Positions 19,600 through 26,942 of a DNA stretch of 64,000 nucleotides are shown here, piece by piece; the stretch's first letter is position 1; every line of letters begins with the position of its first letter. Position numbers and translations under genes: made by a program. The notes below the pieces were generated by a model, which saw only the letters and a list, made by a program, of their open reading frames with translations, had not been told where the DNA came from and did no database searches. Origin of the DNA: Actinocorallia aurantiaca (GTDB lineage: Bacteria > Actinomycetota > Actinomycetes > Streptosporangiales > Streptosporangiaceae); contig NZ_BAAATZ010000006.1 in assembly GCF_039533685.1 (NCBI RefSeq), forward strand, positions 434,001 through 498,000, written 5' to 3'.

Positions 19600-19682
19600 C
19601 GCAGCCTCCTCAGGGGTCTGAGGAAGGCGACCTTACGCTCTTCCCCGACCGATGTGACACAGCTAACAACGCGCCATCTTGC

Positions 19683-19698
19683 TGTGATGCTCATCACA
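19683..19698. promoter_or_regulatory. Perfect CRP/GlxR-like palindrome upstream of the Sdh1 operon
   Basis: TGTGA-TGCTCA-TCACA matches the consensus at all ten fixed positions and lies 84 bp upstream of the anchor gene ATG. In actinobacteria this motif is bound by CRP/GlxR regulators; binding here is inferred. The rest of the 294-bp spacer (19600-19893) shows no further feature. Confidence 0.65.
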
Positions 19699-19893
19699 GA
19701 TGCTTTTCCCCGACTCGATAGCCGGAGGCTATGGACAGGACATCTGAAGGGAATTGGTTTCGGCTGATTGATTCGCCCTTTATGCCCCTTCCTCTTTCCC
19801 CTACAACAGGTAACCCCACTCCGTGTCGGCCACGCTCGCCACCCCCCGCGCTCTAAGGTGGACGCAGGTTCCCCGATGACAGGAGCAGGCCGG

Positions 19894-20523
19894 ATGACCA
19901 CCCCGTCCGAACAGCCGAGGTTCAACCCCCAGCAGTACGGATACGGCCCGAACCAGCCCCCCGAGCAGCAGGGCCGCCCCGGCCCCCAGAACCCGCCGGG
20001 ACAGCAGGGCCAGCCCGGCCAGCAGGCGCGCCCGCAGAACCCGCCGCAGCAGTGGCAGCCCGGCCCGCAGCACACCGGCCCGCAGCAGGCCCTCCCTCCG
20101 CAGAGCCACACCGGCCCGCAGCAGGCGCTCCCCCCGCAGGACCGCCAGCGCCCGCAGTCGCCCCCGCCCGGCCAGTCCCAGGGGCACCCCGTCGTCCGCA
20201 AGAAGGGCTTCTTCGGCGCCCTGCTGGACACGAAGTTCGACGCGATGGTCACCCCGATGCTCATCCGGGGCTTCTACCTCCTGTCCCTGGCCGTCATCAC
20301 GCTGATCAGCGTGTTCCTGTTCCTGGGCATCTGGGGCCTGGACGGCAACAACCCCTACGACGAGGGCGACTCCGACAAGTTCTTCTACGTGGCCCTCGTC
20401 GTCGCCCCCCTCTTCTGGCTGTTCCAGGTGCTCTTCGTCCGGATGGCCCTGGAGTTCGTGATCAACCAGTTCAAGATCACCGAAGAGCTGCAGAAGATCC
20501 GCCGCAACACCACGGGCCGCTGA
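19894..20523 (+). CDS. DUF4282 domain membrane protein
   Basis: 209 residues. The first about 100 are a Gln/Pro/Gly-rich disordered region with repeated HTGPQQALPPQ units. The C-terminal about 90 carry two membrane helices (about 122-145 and 163-185) and the FDAMVTP and FKITEEL motifs typical of DUF4282. Function unknown. AGGAG at 19881-19885 lies eight bases before the ATG at 19894, preferred over an in-frame ATG 18 bases upstream. Confidence 0.85.
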   Translation: MTTPSEQPRFNPQQYGYGPNQPPEQQGRPGPQNPPGQQGQPGQQARPQNPPQQWQPGPQHTGPQQALPPQSHTGPQQALPPQDRQRPQSPPPGQSQGHPVVRKKGFFGALLDTKFDAMVTPMLIRGFYLLSLAVITLISVFLFLGIWGLDGNNPYDEGDSDKFFYVALVVAPLFWLFQVLFVRMALEFVINQFKITEELQKIRRNTTGR

Positions 20524-20597
20524 ACATCTCAGTTTGAACCCCCCGCGGGGAACCGGACTCTTACCCTGAGGCAACCCCCTACATCTCAGGAGCTCCC

Positions 20598-21266
20598 GTG
20601 TTCTCTCGCGTCACGCTGTGCACGATCGCCGGCGCCCTGCTGCTCTCCGGCTGCCAGGGCGACCCGTCCACGACCGCGCCTCCCGCGTCCCCGGACACGT
20701 CCTCCTCGGCGGCCTCAGTGGACCCGACAGAGTCTCCGGCCGCCGCCGGGCAGGGCCAGGTGCTGCGCTCCCGCGGCTTCAGCGTCACCGTCCCCGCCGG
20801 ATGGAACCAGGTGGATCTCACGACGGACACCTCCGAGGTCGTCCAGGTCTCCTGGGGCGTCAAGGACAACCCGCTCGGGGAGCTCGTGATGGACCTGCAG
20901 AAGGAGCTCAAGGCCAAGGGCGCCGTCTGGGCGCTCGACCCGGCGTCGGCGTCCGGCTCGTTCGCCGTCCACCTGAGCGCCGCCTGCGACTCCGGCGGCC
21001 TCACCGGCAGCGACCTGGAATCCCTCCGCAGGAAGGCCCAGGCCAAGACCGGCGCCCAGGTGGAGGACACCGCCGTCGGCGGCAAGCCCGCCCTGAAGAT
21101 CACCTCTTCGGGCACCCGCAGCCACGACCAGGTCACCTACAAGCAGGTGGACGTCCGCGTCCCCGTCTCCGACGACGAGTTCTGCTACGTCTCCCTCGAA
21201 GGCCCCCCGGAGTCCCTCACCCCGGCCGTGGTCGACCCGATCGCCGCCTCCTTCACCCTGGAGTAG
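20598..21266 (+). CDS. Putative lipoprotein
   Basis: 222 residues. Signal peptide with lipobox LLSGC (Cys19), Ser/Thr/Pro-rich linker to about residue 50, then a single domain starting SRGFSVTVPAGWNQVDL. The PxGW pattern and a C-terminal DPIAASF are seen in PsbP/lipoprotein-like folds in actinobacteria. Function unknown. Start GTG with AGGAG five bases upstream. Ends three bases from the convergent TadG-like gene. Confidence 0.78.
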   Translation: MFSRVTLCTIAGALLLSGCQGDPSTTAPPASPDTSSSAASVDPTESPAAAGQGQVLRSRGFSVTVPAGWNQVDLTTDTSEVVQVSWGVKDNPLGELVMDLQKELKAKGAVWALDPASASGSFAVHLSAACDSGGLTGSDLESLRRKAQAKTGAQVEDTAVGGKPALKITSSGTRSHDQVTYKQVDVRVPVSDDEFCYVSLEGPPESLTPAVVDPIAASFTLE

Positions 21267-21269
21267 GCG

Positions 21270-22319
21270 TCAGTACATCGAGATGTGGACGTGGTCCCAG
21301 TGGTTCTGGGTGATGCTGCCGCGGTTCTCCATGGGGCGCCAGCCCTCGCCCGCGCGGTCGGCGTTCCAGATCTGCTGCTTCCAGATGACGTAGTGGATGC
21401 CCAGCGCCTTGGCGTTGGCGACGGCCCAGGCGGCCATGGCGTCGCCTCGGGCCTCCTGCGCGGCGTTGGGCATCTGGCCGTAGGGGCCCGTCATGAAGTC
21501 GCAGGCCTTTCCCTTGCCGTGGTCCTGCGGGTCGCCTTCGCGCAGGCAGCCGACCGGGTAGGGGGCGCCGAAGGTCTCGATGACCTTGGCGCGCATCTCG
21601 GCGGTGCGCTCGGTGATGCCGCCGGGGCCGATGGCCTCGGGAGGGTAGTTGCCGCCGTCCTCGTCCGAAGGGAAGCCCAGGTAGGGGACGGCGGAGCCCT
21701 CGTCCACCAGGCGGATCTTGATGAGCTTCTCGAGGATGCCGCGGTCGCCGTTCGGGTAGACCTGGATTCCGTCGCAGAACAGCTGGTACCCGGTGGCCTC
21801 GGTGACGACCGGCACGCAGACGGGCCAGTTGACGGTGGCGGTCGCCGTGGCGGTGCCCGAACGGCCCTGGCCCTTCCGCCCCGCGGAGTCGGTGCAGTCC
21901 TCGGCGCCGTCGGCCTGCTCGTCCTCCTCGAGGAGCTGGCAGTCCTTGGTCTTCACCGAGACCTTCACGGTGTCGCCCGCGACGCCGCTGAGCTCCGGCG
22001 CGCCCACCAGGGCGGTGCCGTTCTTGTCGGCGTACTCGGCGGCGGGCGGCTGGGGGCCGCCAGGAACCAGCCAGTAGCCGGCCGAGGACGGGTCCAGGCC
22101 CTGCGTCAGCGTCAGGTCCACCGCCTCGTCCCGCAGCGCGGCGAGCGCGCCCAGCGCCGCGGCGTCCGCTCCGGTCTGCGCGCGGGTGCGCATGTCGCCG
22201 GCCTGCGCGATCCGTGACAACAGGAGCAGCGCCATGGCCAGGAACAGCACCATGGCCATCATGAGAATGGGGGTGGCCGCGCCCTCGTCCCGGCGCCGCC
22301 CTCGGATCCGCCTCGCCAT
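21270..22319 (-). CDS. TadG-like pilus protein fused to a LAS-type metallopeptidase-like domain
   Basis: 349 residues. The N-terminus (DEGAATPILMMAMVLFLAMALLLL-type pattern, then RTRAQTGADAAALGALAAL at about 43-61) is the TadE/TadG signature, except that the pilin Glu+5 is replaced (AATPI). A linker region follows. The C-terminal about 150 residues resemble the actinobacterial peptidoglycan-associated domain with LAS-metallopeptidase ligands: His267-x6-Asp274 and His343-x-His345 in WDHVH. This suggests a pilus-associated cell-wall binding or cleaving module. GAGGGG precedes the ATG at 22319. The prepilin peptidase gene lies just upstream on the same strand. Confidence 0.75.
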   Translation of the reverse strand: MARRIRGRRRDEGAATPILMMAMVLFLAMALLLLSRIAQAGDMRTRAQTGADAAALGALAALRDEAVDLTLTQGLDPSSAGYWLVPGGPQPPAAEYADKNGTALVGAPELSGVAGDTVKVSVKTKDCQLLEEDEQADGAEDCTDSAGRKGQGRSGTATATATVNWPVCVPVVTEATGYQLFCDGIQVYPNGDRGILEKLIKIRLVDEGSAVPYLGFPSDEDGGNYPPEAIGPGGITERTAEMRAKVIETFGAPYPVGCLREGDPQDHGKGKACDFMTGPYGQMPNAAQEARGDAMAAWAVANAKALGIHYVIWKQQIWNADRAGEGWRPMENRGSITQNHWDHVHISMY

Positions 22320-22350
22320 CGAGCACCCCTCGAGAGAACGGCAGTGTCGC

Positions 22351-22366
22351 GGGACCGTACGGTCCC
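22351..22366. promoter_or_regulatory. 16-bp perfect palindrome upstream of the TadG-like gene
   Basis: GGGACCGTACGGTCCC, 31 bp upstream of the start codon in the 102-bp gap after the prepilin peptidase gene. An operator or a small hairpin in the leader are both possible. Confidence 0.4.
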
Positions 22367-22421
22367 CGAGCAACCTAGAGGGGCGCGGGCGCGCGCGGAC
22401 AGGGCCCGTGGGCCCAATCCG

Positions 22422-23045
22422 TCACGGCGGCAGCAGCACCGCCGCCAGCGCTCCGCCGATCATGAACGGACCGTAGGGGAAGTGGGTGCCGCGCTTGCCT
22501 CGCAGCAGCAGCACCACTCCCCACAGGCCGCCCGCCAGCATGCCGCCGACCATGCCCCAGATCCAGGCGTCCAGCCCGAGCCAGCCCAGGTACAGGCCGA
22601 GCACGCCGGCGAGCTTGACGTCGCCGCGGCCGATCGCGTCGGGCAGCAGGAAGTGCTGCACTCCGTAGACGAGCCACAGGGCGGCCAGGCCGATCAGCCC
22701 GTACACGAGCCGGGGGAAGCCCTGCTCGGTGAAGGGAGCCGCCGCCGCGAGCAGGAGCGGGCCGGCCAGGTAGGCGGGCAGCGTGTAGGGGTCGGGGAGT
22801 CGCTGCACGGCCAGGTCGATGAAGGTCAGCAGCGTGCAGACGATCCCGAAGTACAGGTACGCGACGAGCACGGGGTGCGCGCCGAAGCGCAGTGCCAGCG
22901 CGGCCGAGACCAGCCCGGCGGTCACCGCGGTCGCCGTCCTGCGGCGGGCGCCGAGTTCCCCGGTGTACCGCTCGGCCGCCGGTGCGAGGAACCAGCCTGC
23001 GAGCAGCCCGGCCAGCCCCACGCCCAAGCACAACGCCACGATCAT
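22422..23045 (-). CDS. Prepilin peptidase (A24, TadV/CpaA type)
   Basis: 207 residues, about seven membrane helices. Catalytic aspartates are in TFIDLAVQRLPDPYT (Asp77) and GRGDVKLAG (Asp142), the GxGD family signature. There is no N-terminal cysteine-rich methylase domain, so this is the short type that cleaves Flp-like class III leaders. It is the only prepilin peptidase in the window and so the natural processing enzyme for the flp pilin and the pilin-headed proteins at 39-51 kb (inference). The start at 23045 is chosen because the membrane segment begins there; a further in-frame ATG exists at 23096. Confidence 0.9.
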   Translation of the reverse strand: MIVALCLGVGLAGLLAGWFLAPAAERYTGELGARRRTATAVTAGLVSAALALRFGAHPVLVAYLYFGIVCTLLTFIDLAVQRLPDPYTLPAYLAGPLLLAAAAPFTEQGFPRLVYGLIGLAALWLVYGVQHFLLPDAIGRGDVKLAGVLGLYLGWLGLDAWIWGMVGGMLAGGLWGVVLLLRGKRGTHFPYGPFMIGGALAAVLLPP

Positions 23046-23132
23046 GGACGAACTGTAGGAACGGCGCGGCTCACCCGACAGGGTCCCTGGACCCATGCCC
23101 CGGCGGGCCGCCTCGGGCTAGCCTCGGTCTCC

Positions 23133-23954
23133 ATGTCCATCCCCGCGCGTCCTCTGAGGAACCTGCTGCCCGCCTCCCTGCTGGTCCCGGCGCTGCTGCT
23201 CGGCGGCTGCTCGTCCGGCGGCGTCGAAGAGCCCGCAACCCCCACGAGCGCCCCGGCGAGCAGCCCGGCGGGCGATCCCGCCGTCCAGCTCCCCTCCGTG
23301 GAGCTGCCGGACTCCGCCGGCCCGCTCGTCGACACGATCAGCGGACGGGTGAAGGAGGCGGGGAGCGTCCACGCCGAGATCACCGCCAAGGGCGAGGGGG
23401 CCGAGAAGGGCAGCGGGGACCTGCGCACCGACACCGAGTCGCCCGCGCTCCGGCTGACCATCTCCGGGCCGCCCCCGACCGAGGCCGTGGTCCTGGACGG
23501 CGTGGTCTACGCCCGGACCGAGGGCGAGGAGATCGAGCCCGGCAAGCCGTGGGCCAAGCTCTCCCGGGACGACATCCCGGCCGAGCCCGTGGAGGTGAAG
23601 CAGATGCTCACCGCCCTGCTGGACGGCGTCGAGTCGTCGCTTCGTGAGCTCTCAGTGGACACCGGTCTGGACATCGTCCGCAAGGGCCGCCTCAAGGGCG
23701 ACCCCGCCGAGGAGAACCTGGACGGCACGCAGGTCCGCCGGTACGAGGGCGAGACCGACGCGGCGAAGCTCACCGAGCAGAAGTTCAAGGGCTCCGGCGC
23801 GGTCGGCTGGACGCTGTGGGTCGGCACGGACGGGCTGCCCCGCCGGTTCTACGCGGTGCTGAAGGACTCCAGCTTCACCGTCGACTACTCGCGCTGGGGC
23901 GTGCCGGTGACCATCGAGGCGCCGCCCGCCAACCAGGTGTCCACGATCAGCTGA
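23133..23954 (+). CDS. LppX/LprG-like lipoprotein
   Basis: 273 residues. Signal peptide with lipobox LLGGC (Cys25), Pro/Ser/Ala linker, then a domain with the layout of the LppX_LprAFG family (alternating beta-strands with VHAEITAKG, LVVD-type and LWVGTDGLPRRF segments). These periplasmic-face lipoproteins bind lipids. The assignment rests on pattern only. TAGCCT nine bases before the ATG and no Shine-Dalgarno sequence suggest a leaderless message. The stop overlaps the convergent kinase gene by eight bases. Confidence 0.72.
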   Translation: MSIPARPLRNLLPASLLVPALLLGGCSSGGVEEPATPTSAPASSPAGDPAVQLPSVELPDSAGPLVDTISGRVKEAGSVHAEITAKGEGAEKGSGDLRTDTESPALRLTISGPPPTEAVVLDGVVYARTEGEEIEPGKPWAKLSRDDIPAEPVEVKQMLTALLDGVESSLRELSVDTGLDIVRKGRLKGDPAEENLDGTQVRRYEGETDAAKLTEQKFKGSGAVGWTLWVGTDGLPRRFYAVLKDSSFTVDYSRWGVPVTIEAPPANQVSTIS

Positions 23955-25977
23955 TGCGCCACAGCCGGATGGTGCGGTCGGTGCCCGCGGTGACCAGGCC
24001 GCTGCCGTCCGGGGTGAACCCGATGGTGAACACCCAGTCCTCGTGGCCGGTGATGACGGCCGTGGACGTCCCGGTGGCGACGTCCCACAGGCGGACGGTC
24101 CGGTCGTGACCGGCCGAGGCGAGGGTCCTGCCGTCGGGGCTGAAGCACACCATGTTGACGCGGCTGCGGTGGCCCGAGAACACCGCCAGCCGGCGTCCGG
24201 TGCCGGCGTCCCAGATCCGGACGGCGTTGTCGGTTCCGCCGGAGGCCAGGCGGGTGCCGTCCGGGCTGAACCTGACCGTCTGCACCCAGTGGGTGTGGCC
24301 GGTGAGCACCCGGCGCGGCTCCCCCGTCGCGGCGTCCCAGAGGCGGACGGTCCGGTCGTTGCTCGCCGTCGCGAGGAGCCGTCCGTCGGGGCTGTGGTCG
24401 ACGGAGGTGACCCAGTCGGTGTGGCCGGTGAGCGTGAGGCGGACTTCGCCGGTCGCCACGTCCCACAGCCTGGCCTCTCCGTCGTGGCTCCCGGTCGCGA
24501 GGGTGCGTCCGTCGGGGCTCCAGGAGAGCGCGGCGACCCAGGAGGAGTGCGGCATGCTCCGGATCTGCCTGCCGCCCGCGACTTCGACGAGCCGCGCAGA
24601 GTTGTCGGAGGCGACCGAGGCGAAGACGCTCCCGTCCGGGCTCGGTTCGAGGCTGCTGCGGACTCCCCGGTAGGTCTCGACGACCTTCTTCTTCTCGACG
24701 TTCCAGCGCAGCACCGCTTCGGCGGTGCTGGTGAACAGCTCGGTCCCGTCCACGCTGTAGACGGCGGTGTAGACGGTGTCCGGCTGTACGGGCAGGGTCC
24801 CGGCCTCGGCGACCTCGCGGGGCGGCGCGCTTCCGGCGGGGGTCGGCGGCCCGTCCGGTCCCGTCGCCTCTCCGTCCTTCAGCAGCAGCACCGAGGGGAT
24901 CGCGGCCAGGAACACCGTCCCCGCGGCGGCCCCGAGCAGGACGCGGCGGCCGGGCACTCCCCGGATCCGGGGCGGGCGGAGCGGCTCGGTGGCCGCTCCG
25001 GCCAGGGTCTCGCCGAGTCCGAGGTCGGTGGGAGGGTCGGTATCTTCGGCGTACTCGGCGTACTCGGCGGACGGCCTGTCGGTTTCTTCCTGCTCGTCCG
25101 GTTCGACGGACGGCGGCGGTTCCATCGCCAGGGTCGCGGCGGGGTCGTGGTCCCCGGCCTCCTCCGGTTCACCGTCGTGGGCCAGCAGCGCGAGCAGCGC
25201 CTCGGTGGCGGAGGGCCGGTCGGCGGGCTGCTTGGACAGGCAGGACGCGACGACCGAGCGCACCGGTTCGGCCAGGCCCTCCAGGTCGGGTTCCTCGTGC
25301 AGGATGCGGTGCAGGACGGCCGGGATGCTGTCGCTGCCGAACGCCGGTTCGCCCGTCGCGGCGAAGACCATGGTGACGCCCCAGCCGAACATGTCGCCGC
25401 GGGAGTCGGCGGGCGCCCCGGAGACGACCTCCGGGGCGATGAAGGCGGGGGTGCCGATGGAGTCGGTGGTGGACGACCCGCCGTCCTGGAGGCGGGCGAG
25501 CCCGAAGTCGATGACCCGGGGCCCGTCCGGCCCGTAGATGATGTTGCCGGGCTTGAAGTCGCGGTGGACGACCCCGGCCCGGTGGATGGCGGACAGCGCG
25601 GTGAGGGTGGAGGTGGCCAGGCGCTCCAGCGCGTCGGGCCCGCGCGGCCCCTCGGCGCGCACCAGTTCGGCGAGGGTCGGCCCCGGCACGTACTCGCTGG
25701 CCACATACGGCCGGTCGCCGGTGGCGTCCACGTCCAGGACCCTGGCGGTGCAGAACTGCCGGACCTTGCGGGTCGCCTCGATCTCGCGGAGCAGCCTGCG
25801 GCGCGCCTTAGGATCGTCCGACAGCCGTGCGTGCAGGACCTTCACCGCCACCCTGCGGCCGTCGGGCGCCTGCGCGAGATAGACGACGCCCTGGCCGCCC
25901 GAGCCCAGCCTGCCCACCAGGCGGTAGCGGCCGATCCGCCTGGGATCGGCGCGGTCGAGCGGGCTCGCTGCCGACAC
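23947..25977 (-). CDS. Ser/Thr protein kinase with C-terminal WD40 propeller
   Basis: 676 residues. Kinase domain about 18-275 with Gly-rich loop GRLGSGGQGVV, Lys46 in VAVK, catalytic HRDFKPGN (Asp140, Lys142, Asn145) and DFG (Asp157). An acidic linker follows, then a membrane helix (about 355-377), and an extracytoplasmic part with seven WD40-type repeats ending in RLWD or RIWD variants, that is, a complete propeller. It is a transmembrane Hanks-type kinase that probably senses an external ligand or protein. GTG start at 25975-25977, with GGAGG six bases upstream. Convergent with and overlapping the lipoprotein gene. Confidence 0.93.
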   Translation of the reverse strand: MSAASPLDRADPRRIGRYRLVGRLGSGGQGVVYLAQAPDGRRVAVKVLHARLSDDPKARRRLLREIEATRKVRQFCTARVLDVDATGDRPYVASEYVPGPTLAELVRAEGPRGPDALERLATSTLTALSAIHRAGVVHRDFKPGNIIYGPDGPRVIDFGLARLQDGGSSTTDSIGTPAFIAPEVVSGAPADSRGDMFGWGVTMVFAATGEPAFGSDSIPAVLHRILHEEPDLEGLAEPVRSVVASCLSKQPADRPSATEALLALLAHDGEPEEAGDHDPAATLAMEPPPSVEPDEQEETDRPSAEYAEYAEDTDPPTDLGLGETLAGAATEPLRPPRIRGVPGRRVLLGAAAGTVFLAAIPSVLLLKDGEATGPDGPPTPAGSAPPREVAEAGTLPVQPDTVYTAVYSVDGTELFTSTAEAVLRWNVEKKKVVETYRGVRSSLEPSPDGSVFASVASDNSARLVEVAGGRQIRSMPHSSWVAALSWSPDGRTLATGSHDGEARLWDVATGEVRLTLTGHTDWVTSVDHSPDGRLLATASNDRTVRLWDAATGEPRRVLTGHTHWVQTVRFSPDGTRLASGGTDNAVRIWDAGTGRRLAVFSGHRSRVNMVCFSPDGRTLASAGHDRTVRLWDVATGTSTAVITGHEDWVFTIGFTPDGSGLVTAGTDRTIRLWRIS

Positions 25978-26090
25978 CTGGGCCTCCGGGAACGACCTGT
26001 CCGTTCGAACTCGCCGGGCCGCTCCGTGTGAAGATCTCGATCAGCCCGTATTTTCGACAATAGGCGAAGACCGACTGGGACGCACCGATC

Positions 26091-26942
26091 ATGCCGGTAC
26101 CGCAGAAGAAGCAGCAGGGCCTCGGGAGAGCACGTCTCCTGCGGTCGAGCGGGGTGATGGCCGTCGGCGGCCTCGTTCTGGGCGCGCTGGCCGGAGCCGG
26201 TCTCTCGGCCTCGCTGCGGGACGGGCCGCCCGGACCCGGGCTCGTCTTCTCCGACGAGTTCGACGGGCCGGCGGGGCCTCCCGACCTCGACAAGTGGAAC
26301 CTCATCGACGGGCACCTGGGCTACAACGACGAACTGGACTACTACCGGCCCGAGAACGCCGCGCTCGACGGGCGGGGGCGGCTGGTCATCACCGCCAGGG
26401 ACGACAACGCCCACCTGTTCGACTGCCGTCCGCGCCGCTGCGCCGCGACCTCCGCCCGGCTCACCACCGAGGGGCGCTTCACCTTCACCTACGGCCGGAT
26501 CGAGGCGCGCATCAAGGTGCCGGGCGGCCAGGGCATGTGGCCGGCGTTCTGGGCCCGCCGCGACCCGCCGGACGCCGGGCGCGGCGAGATCGACGTGATG
26601 GAGATCCTCGGCCGCGACCCCGGCGCGGTGCACAGCAGCCTGCACGGCGACCGGGACCTCGACGTCACCGACACCTACCGGCTGCCGGACGGGCAGGACT
26701 TCGCCGGGGACTTCCACGTCTTCGCCGCCGAGTGGCGCAAGGACGGCATCTGCTTCTCCGTGGACGGGCTCACCCACGCCTGCCGGAAGAAGGCGGCCAC
26801 CCCCGGCTGGGAGTTCGACCGGCCGTACTTCCTGCTGCTGAACCTGGCCGTGGGCGGGGACTGGGCCGAGGGGCCGGACAAGAGCACGAAGTTCCCCCGG
26901 CACATGCTCGTCGACTACGTCCGCGTCTCCCGGCTCGGCTGA
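26091..26942 (+). CDS. GH16 family glycoside hydrolase
   Basis: 283 residues with an N-terminal hydrophobic signal or anchor (about 20-42). The catalytic motif GEIDVMEI places the nucleophile at Glu166 and the acid/base at Glu171, with Asp168 between. Family segments include SDEFDGP, NLIDGHLGYNDELDYY and GMWPAFWA. Beta-1,3-glucanase or related endo-glycanase activity is likely. Sits at one end of the exopolysaccharide cluster, whose last gene overlaps its 3' end by 28 bp on the other strand; a second GH16 gene sits at the far end. Confidence 0.9.
   Translation: MPVPQKKQQGLGRARLLRSSGVMAVGGLVLGALAGAGLSASLRDGPPGPGLVFSDEFDGPAGPPDLDKWNLIDGHLGYNDELDYYRPENAALDGRGRLVITARDDNAHLFDCRPRRCAATSARLTTEGRFTFTYGRIEARIKVPGGQGMWPAFWARRDPPDAGRGEIDVMEILGRDPGAVHSSLHGDRDLDVTDTYRLPDGQDFAGDFHVFAAEWRKDGICFSVDGLTHACRKKAATPGWEFDRPYFLLLNLAVGGDWAEGPDKSTKFPRHMLVDYVRVSRLG

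Noticed and set aside
19807..20523. Gln/Pro-rich repeats in the DUF4282 protein as a DNA repeat element or CRISPR-like array
   Set aside because: Irregular coding repeats inside one reading frame, without spacers.
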